From Acidisphaera sp. S103 (lineage in GTDB: Bacteria; Pseudomonadota; Alphaproteobacteria; Acetobacterales; Acetobacteraceae), in assembly GCF_009765975.1 (NCBI RefSeq), contig NZ_LMUJ01000060.1, positions 299,207 to 363,206 on the forward strand: 64,000 nt of DNA. The letters run 5' to 3'. This document shows positions 60,400-64,000 of the stretch, piece by piece (position 1 is the first letter of the stretch; every line of letters begins with the position of its first letter). The notes under the pieces were generated by a model that saw only the letters and a list, made by a program, of their open reading frames with translations, was not told the DNA's origin and did not search any database. The position numbers were made by a program, and so were the translations under genes.

Positions 60400-62385
60400 A
60401 TGACGGAACCCGCACCTCGGTTGCTGGCGAACGCGCTGCGCTTCCTGGCAATGGACTCGGTGGAGAAGGCGAATTCGGGCCACCCCGGTATGCCGATGGG
60501 CATGGCCGACATTGCCGAGGTGCTATGGCGCCACCACCTGCGCCACAACCCGGCCGATCCGAAATGGCCGGGCCGCGACCGCTTCGTGCTGTCCAACGGC
60601 CACGGGTCGATGCTGCTGTATGGGCTGCTGCACCTGACCGGCTATGACCTGCCGATGGACGAACTGAAACAGTTCCGCCAGCTCCATTCCAAGACGCCAG
60701 GCCACCCCGAATACGGCCTGACCCCCGGCATTGAAACCACCACCGGACCGCTGGGCCAAGGCCTGGCCACGGCGGTCGGCATGGCGCTGGCCGAACAGCA
60801 GCTCGCGCTGGCGTTCAACCGCGGTGATCACGCGATCGTCAACCATCGCACCTTCGTGTTCTGCGGCGACGGCTGCCTGATGGAGGGCATCTCGCACGAG
60901 GCCTGCTCCTTCGCCGGATCGATGAAGCTGGAGAAGCTGATCGTCTTCTATGACGACAACGGCATTTCCATCGACGGCCACGTGGACGGCTGGTTCAACG
61001 ACGACACCCCCAAGCGCTTCGAGGCCTACGGCTGGCGGGTCATCCGCAACGTAGATGGCCTGGACAGCGAGGCGGTGGAGGTCGCTGTCGCCGAAGCGGT
61101 CACCCCTTGCGGCCGGCCGACGCTGGTCTGCTGCAAGACCATTATCGGCTACGGTGCCCCCAAACTGGCCGGCACCCACCAATCCCACGGCGCCGCGCTC
61201 GGTGCCACCGAAGTCGCCGCAACCCGAGCGGCGCTTGAGTGGCCGTATCCGCCGTTCGAGGTGCCCGCGGATATTCGCACCGCCTGGAATGCCCACGAAG
61301 CCGGCGCCGCCAGGCAGGCCGAGTGGCAGAAAATGTTCGACGCCTACGCCGCTGCCTTCCCCGCCGAGGCGGCGGAGTTCAAGCGTCGCGTCTCCGGCGC
61401 CCTGCCGGCGGATTTCGCCGCGAAAGCGGACGGCGTGATCGCCGAGGCCGCCGCCGTGACGGATCCTATCGCCACCCGCAAGACGTCACAGAACGCGATC
61501 CAGGCATTCGCCGCGTTCCTGCCGGAGTTCTTCGGCGGATCGGCCGACCTGACCGGATCGAACCTGACCAACTGGAAGGGCTGCATCACCATCGATCACG
61601 GCAAGGCCGGCAACTACCTGCATTACGGCGTGCGGGAATTCGGCATGTGCGCGATGTTGAGCGGCATCGCCCTGCACGGCGGCTACATCCCGTTCGGCGG
61701 CACGTTCGTAACGTTCTCCGACTACGCCCGCAACGCGATCCGGCTGGCGGCGCTGATGGGCATCCGCTCGATCTACGTGCTGACCCACGACAGTATCGGC
61801 CTGGGCGAGGATGGCCCGACCCATCAACCGATCGAGCACGCTGCCTCCCTACGGCTGATCCCTGGCCTGGATGTCTGGCGCCCGTGCGACATGCTGGAAA
61901 CCGCCGCGGCATGGCGTTACGCACTGGAACGGCAGCACGGGCCGAGTGTGTTGCTGCTGACCCGGCAGAATCTGCCCCAACATAGCGGCGGCGTGGATCG
62001 TGCCGCCCTGGTGGCTCGGGGTGGCTACGTGCTGTCGGACGTGGACGGCACGCCTGACGTCGTGCTGATCGCCACCGGTTCGGAGGTCGGCATCACTACC
62101 GGCGCCCGCGACCTGCTGGCCGCGCGCGGCGTCAAAGCCCGCGTCGTTTCGATGCCGTGTTCCGATTTGTTCGACCGGCAGGACAAGGCCTGGCGGGATT
62201 CGGTGCTGCCGCCCGGCATCCGCCGCGTGGCGGTGGAGGCTGGAAGCACGACCGGCTGGTACAAATATGTCGGTCTTGAGGGCGCGGTCGTCGGCATCGA
62301 CCGGTTCGGCGAGTCGGCACAAGGCCCGGCGGTAATGAAGTATTTCGGCTTCACCGCGGAGCATGTGGCGGAGGTCGTTGGGTAG
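60400..62385 (+). CDS. tkt: Transketolase
   Basis: 661 residues from ATG 60400, with GAAGGAG six bases upstream; ATG 60394 sits too close to it. TPP- and Mg2+-binding motif [18 protein letters not shown]...[10 protein letters not shown]-terminal [18 protein letters not shown], and the central [20 protein letters not shown] with the catalytic Glu are all present, plus [17 protein letters not shown]. The enzyme moves two-carbon units between sugar phosphates in the pentose phosphate pathway. It is divergent from ftsK by 136 bases, and the neighbouring uxu-type genes fit a sugar-catabolism locus. Confidence 0.96.
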   Translation: MTEPAPRLLANALRFLAMDSVEKANSGHPGMPMGMADIAEVLWRHHLRHNPADPKWPGRDRFVLSNGHGSMLLYGLLHLTGYDLPMDELKQFRQLHSKTPGHPEYGLTPGIETTTGPLGQGLATAVGMALAEQQLALAFNRGDHAIVNHRTFVFCGDGCLMEGISHEACSFAGSMKLEKLIVFYDDNGISIDGHVDGWFNDDTPKRFEAYGWRVIRNVDGLDSEAVEVAVAEAVTPCGRPTLVCCKTIIGYGAPKLAGTHQSHGAALGATEVAATRAALEWPYPPFEVPADIRTAWNAHEAGAARQAEWQKMFDAYAAAFPAEAAEFKRRVSGALPADFAAKADGVIAEAAAVTDPIATRKTSQNAIQAFAAFLPEFFGGSADLTGSNLTNWKGCITIDHGKAGNYLHYGVREFGMCAMLSGIALHGGYIPFGGTFVTFSDYARNAIRLAALMGIRSIYVLTHDSIGLGEDGPTHQPIEHAASLRLIPGLDVWRPCDMLETAAAWRYALERQHGPSVLLLTRQNLPQHSGGVDRAALVARGGYVLSDVDGTPDVVLIATGSEVGITTGARDLLAARGVKARVVSMPCSDLFDRQDKAWRDSVLPPGIRRVAVEAGSTTGWYKYVGLEGAVVGIDRFGESAQGPAVMKYFGFTAEHVAEVVG

Positions 62386-62397
62386 ACGAACGACGAG

Positions 62398-62444
62398 GCC
62401 TGATGCCCGAATAGGTAAACGGGCATCAGGCACAGTCGTTTACC
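62398..62444 (+). other. Perfect 12-bp hairpin with potential pseudoknot after tkt
   Basis: GCCTGATGCCCG (62398-62409), loop AATAGGTAAA and CGGGCATCAGGC (62420-62431) form a perfect stem. The loop sequence GGTAAA (62414-62419) is complementary to TTTACC at 62439-62444, allowing an H-type pseudoknot. There is no T-run, so it may protect or end the tkt or the convergent uxuA transcript. Confidence 0.55.
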
Positions 62445-62452
62445 TTGTGTCA

Positions 62453-62473
62453 TGACCGGGCTTGGCCCGGTCA
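62453..62473. other. Perfect 9-bp hairpin between tkt and uxuA
   Basis: TGACCGGGC (62453-62461), loop TTG and GCCCGGTCA (62465-62473) form a perfect G+C-rich stem ten bases from the uxuA stop codon. It may serve as a bidirectional transcript end for the convergent genes. A clean T-run is absent on both strands. Confidence 0.5.
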
Positions 62474-62482
62474 CCCACGACT

Positions 62483-63670
62483 TCAAACCGGGTAGCCCCT
62501 TAACGAAGCCACCGCCGTCATAACCCCACGCAATTCCGCCAATCCCCGCAGACGCCCGATCAGCGGATAGCCGGGATGGGTCTTCCGCTGCCCATCATCC
62601 AGCAGTTCATGCCCATGATCCGGACGGAACGGAATGCGCCAGTCGGCGTCCCCGTTTTCCCGCCGGCGTCCCTGCTCCGCCAGGATCGCGGTCACCACCG
62701 CGACCATATCGACGTCCCCACCCAGATGAGTCGCTTCCTCGAACGACCCATCCGCGTCCTTGGTCACGTTCCGCAGGTGGACGAAATGCGTCCGCCCCGC
62801 AAACCGCCGGGCGATCGCCGGCAGATCATTCGTCGGCCCTGCCCCCAGAGAGCCGGTACACAGCGTCAACCCATTCTCATGCACATCCACGGCGTCGAGC
62901 AGGAACGCGATATCGTCCTCATTCGACACCACGCGCGGCAGGCCGAATAGCGGGCGCGGTGGATCGTCGGGATGGACGCATAGCCGGACACCGACCTCGG
63001 CGGCGGTCGGGATCACGGCTCGCAGGAAATCCGCCAGCCTGGCGCGCAGATCGTCACGGGTGATACCGCGATAGGCGTCCAGCACGCGGCGCAGGCCAGG
63101 CACATCATAACGCTGATATGACCCCGGCAACCCAGCCATGATGGTGGCCAGCAGCGCGTCCTTGGTCGACTCCGATGCCGCGTCGAACCAGGCACGCGCA
63201 CGAGCCAGTACCTCCGGCTTATGTTCAGCCTCCGCCCCCGGCCGTTGCAGCATAAAGCAGTCGAACGCCGCGTGTTCGTGGGCGTTGAACCGCAGCGCCG
63301 TGCCGCCACCCGGCAGCGGCACGGCCAGTTGCGTCCGAGTCCAGTCCAGCACCGGCATGAAATTGTAGCAGACGCAGTCCACACCTTGCGCCGCAAGATT
63401 ACGCAACGACTCGCGATAGTTCGCGAACAGCGGTTCCAGGTCGCCGTCTCCCAGCTTGATCGCCTCGGAGACCGGCAAGCTTTCGACGACGCTCCACCGC
63501 AGTCCGGCGGCCTCTATCATCGCCTTGCGTTCAGCAATGGCCTCCTGCGACCAGACGACGCCATAGGGGATGTCGTGCAGAGCGGTGACGATGCCCGTCG
63601 CCCCGGTCTGGCGAATTTCGTGAAGCTGGACCGCATCGGCCGGCCCGAACCAGCGCCATGTCTGTTCCAT
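62483..63670 (-). CDS. uxuA: Mannonate dehydratase
   Basis: 395 residues from ATG 63670 (MEQTWRWFGPADAVQLHEIRQ), after GGGGACG; the longer frame begins in the intergenic region. Signatures are RQTGATGIVTALHDIPYGVVW, YNFMPVLDWTRT, and the metal-binding CVHPDDPPRPLFGLPRVVS near the middle, with FVHLRNVTKD and DHGHELLDD near the end. It dehydrates D-mannonate to 2-keto-3-deoxygluconate in hexuronate breakdown. It follows a mannitol dehydrogenase/fructuronate reductase gene by 10 bases, a natural uxuB-uxuA pair. Confidence 0.95.
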   Translation of the reverse strand: MEQTWRWFGPADAVQLHEIRQTGATGIVTALHDIPYGVVWSQEAIAERKAMIEAAGLRWSVVESLPVSEAIKLGDGDLEPLFANYRESLRNLAAQGVDCVCYNFMPVLDWTRTQLAVPLPGGGTALRFNAHEHAAFDCFMLQRPGAEAEHKPEVLARARAWFDAASESTKDALLATIMAGLPGSYQRYDVPGLRRVLDAYRGITRDDLRARLADFLRAVIPTAAEVGVRLCVHPDDPPRPLFGLPRVVSNEDDIAFLLDAVDVHENGLTLCTGSLGAGPTNDLPAIARRFAGRTHFVHLRNVTKDADGSFEEATHLGGDVDMVAVVTAILAEQGRRRENGDADWRIPFRPDHGHELLDDGQRKTHPGYPLIGRLRGLAELRGVMTAVASLRGYPV

Positions 63671-63680
63671 TTTCGTCCCC

Positions 63681-64000
63681 CTACTGTGCCACCACTTGAG
63701 CGCCATACTGGCGCAGGCGGCGATAAGCCTCGGTCACCGGCCCGACGAAGGCCGGATCGGCCGGCAAATCGGTGCCGAAGATCTCCGTCACGGCCAGAAC
63801 ACGTGTCACCGCGTCGTCGCCACCAGCCAGCGCACGCAACCGGACCGCGAGCGGATCGCGCACATCGATCGGCTGCCCTTTTTCATCGACGCCGCCGACG
63901 TAACGAATCCATGCGGCGACCGAAAGCGCCAGTGACGGGATCGGCAGACCCGCGGCCAACCGCTCGCGAATAGTGCCCAGCAACCGCTGCGGCAGTTTCT
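63681..64000 (-). CDS. Mannitol dehydrogenase family protein / fructuronate reductase, C-terminal part (runs off right edge)
   Basis: The visible 105 codons end a gene that starts beyond the window. The segment KLPQRLLGTIRERLAAGLPIPSLALSVAAWIRYVGG is the C-terminal helical signature of the mannitol dehydrogenase/fructuronate reductase family, followed by DVRDPLAVRL and a typical C-terminal tail. The position directly before uxuA favours D-fructuronate reductase (uxuB), which makes D-mannonate for UxuA. Only the C-terminal domain is seen, so the substrate assignment rests on context. Confidence 0.85.
   Translation of the reverse strand, partial: KLPQRLLGTIRERLAAGLPIPSLALSVAAWIRYVGGVDEKGQPIDVRDPLAVRLRALAGGDDAVTRVLAVTEIFGTDLPADPAFVGPVTEAYRRLRQYGAQVVAQ

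Overview
The window is G+C-rich, gene-dense chromosomal DNA that reads as an alphaproteobacterium, most likely a member of the Rhodospirillales/Acetobacteraceae. The evidence is a PleD-type diguanylate cyclase, an mmgR/alpha-r8-like small RNA, a giant protein ending in the Hint_2 domain common in Acetobacteraceae, a cobalamin adenosyltransferase and many sugar-acid and carbohydrate genes. This assignment is an inference from gene content. I see no insertion sequence, prophage, CRISPR array, rRNA operon or replication origin.

Layout. 1-0.8 kb: the start of a Bcr/CflA-type MFS exporter and tRNA-Tyr. 1.6-12.1 kb: one 3518-residue minus-strand gene for a repeat-rich surface-type protein (beta-helix repeats, cadherin/VCBS-like repeats, C-terminal Hint domain). 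12.5-21.8 kb: a WD40-type protein, a CobW GTPase, an SPFH protein, a candidate mmgR-like sRNA, DUF2076, CoA-binding and Uma2 proteins, an IlvD/Edd dehydratase, a lipoprotein, a VOC protein and Aat. 21.9-31.1 kb: a glycosyltransferase-like gene broken by an in-frame TAA, DUF4337, a CaiB/BaiF CoA-transferase, a GST, PleD, ribosomal protein L33, and a tightly overlapping operon of APH-fold kinase, divergent enolase paralogue and 2-hydroxyacid dehydrogenase.

31.2-39.4 kb: a TonB-like protein, PduO-type adenosyltransferase, Ogt, quinone oxidoreductase, DapB, MetK-TrmB, tRNA-Ala and two overlapping Gfo/Idh/MocA oxidoreductases. 39.4-50.4 kb: SelO, an LLM oxidoreductase, an RND permease with its adaptor, a DapA-type lyase with small neighbours, nitronate monooxygenase and an acetyltransferase. 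50.4-57.8 kb: a complete sugar-type ABC importer (binding protein, two permeases, ATPase), a HAD hydrolase, a LysR regulator, a GNAT and a two-gene nucleotidyltransferase module. 57.8-64 kb: FtsK, transketolase, and UxuA followed by the end of a mannitol dehydrogenase/fructuronate reductase gene.

Themes. Sugar and sugar-acid metabolism recurs (IlvD/Edd dehydratase, Gfo/Idh pair, ABC importer, transketolase, UxuA/UxuB-like). The most unusual items are the kinase/enolase-like/dehydrogenase operon, whose enolase lacks the conserved SHRSGE histidine; the giant Hint protein with tandem repeats of about 390 residues; the mmgR-like sRNA; the metK leader with alternative hairpins and the ATAA junction between metK and trmB; and the two-gene nucleotidyltransferase module. 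Coordinates come from reading frames and visible motifs. No database search was run, so family names rest on motif recognition.
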